Shown piece after piece: positions 63,755 through 64,000 of a stretch of DNA of 64,000 bases (the first letter of the stretch is position 1; each line of letters begins with the position of its first letter). Under the pieces are notes generated by a model. The model saw only the letters and a program-made list of their open reading frames with translations, ran no database searches and was not told the origin of the DNA. The stretch is taken from contig DAIRVS010000004.1 of NCBI GenBank assembly GCA_036802685.1, forward strand, positions 1-64,000, in the 5' to 3' direction. A program made the translations under genes and the position numbers. The DNA comes from HGW-17 sp938004375. GTDB taxonomy: Bacteria; Myxococcota_A; Polyangia; HGW-17.

Positions 63755-64000
63755 GGGAGCACCGTCCTCAGGGTCAACTGCCCCAGCCTATCCTTTTTTC
63801 GAAGACAACAATAGTGCGTTCTTGGGGTGCCCCTTCCCGGGGAGGAGAGGGGCAGCACCAGACAGAACGTCACGTAGCCCGGGAAGGAGCGCTCCAACAT
63901 CGCGCGGGTCCGCTCGGTGGGCGGTCCCCGCCCGATCCAGGCCACGTTGGGGTTGCACAGGATGTCCGCGTCCAGGGCGCGGACATGGGACCAGGAGGCC
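63751..64000 (-). CDS. C-terminal part of an unidentified protein
   Basis: About 82 residues are seen (ALDADILCNPNVAWIGRGPP and on to the stop); the gene continues beyond the window. A hydrophobic stretch (PGYVTFCLVLPLSSPGRGTP) may be membrane-associated, as in the ends of some large glycosyltransferase-like membrane proteins. The last 20 residues look non-conserved. The TGA overlaps the kinase ATG (ATGA), which supports a real coding end. Identity is uncertain. Confidence 0.4.
   Translation of the reverse strand, partial: ASWSHVRALDADILCNPNVAWIGRGPPTERTRAMLERSFPGYVTFCLVLPLSSPGRGTPRTHYCCLRKKDRLGQLTLRTVLP

Overview
The window is a high-GC bacterial chromosome segment with dense, mostly operonic genes. 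It carries the machinery of a diderm (LolA, many lipoprotein signal peptides, a beta-barrel-like protein). Several traits point to a Myxococcota/Bradymonadota-like (former Deltaproteobacteria) lineage: a protein resembling the MXAN_5187 C-terminal family, Cys-rich and FG-GAP lipoproteins, lipoproteins with Asn-Asn-x linkers, and chimeric TPR, PilZ, DnaJ and kinase proteins. This placement is inference from gene content; no rRNA is present. I see no transposase, phage or CRISPR array.

Layout. 1-5753: end of a sigma factor (with an in-frame TAG near the window edge), a giant zinc-finger/FecR/VIT/vWA/TPR membrane protein, and a GKP-repeat protein. 5826-10255: membrane, lipoprotein, metallophosphoesterase and barrel-like genes. 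10504-19536: speA (minus), then two secreted propeller proteins flanking an S55 (SpoIVB-type) peptidase, then uvrC. 19543-24429: tRNA-Leu(GAG) facing away from an operon cutA, AGCS symporter, transketolase, cyclophilin, rnhA. 24700-27615: phnW-like aminotransferase and two secreted proteins.

27715-32056 (minus) is the most interesting block: PilZ, TerB-like and unknown proteins, then a TPR/hydrophobic/Pro-rich protein with two near-identical MDDEVYSKHRYSAGVRPP repeats and an RYGGGVR tail, translationally coupled to two radical SAM/SPASM enzymes. This looks like an uncharacterised peptide-modification (RiPP-like) cassette. lolA follows upstream.

33201-36697 holds an FMN-binding lipoprotein with a long Asn-rich linker, then a well-formed promoter and operator preceding a five-gene redox operon: Cys-rich ArsR regulator, degenerate thioredoxin-glutaredoxin fusion, GroES, a C-x6-C thioredoxin, and a thioredoxin reductase lacking the usual NADPH motif. 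36730-42732 (mostly minus) holds an MXAN_5187-like gene, pgsA, an AIM24/TPR gene and lipoproteins. 42947-50500 holds Cys-rich lipoproteins, nadE, a metallophosphoesterase, a DnaJ/TPR protein and DUF192. ilvE and proS are divergent. A long plus-strand run (proS to 62589) continues with membrane proteins, a histidine kinase, an FG-GAP/CRTAC1 lipoprotein, a HEIGH metalloprotease and another lipoprotein. The window ends with an atypical Ser/Thr kinase-PAS gene and the end of an unidentified gene, both on minus.
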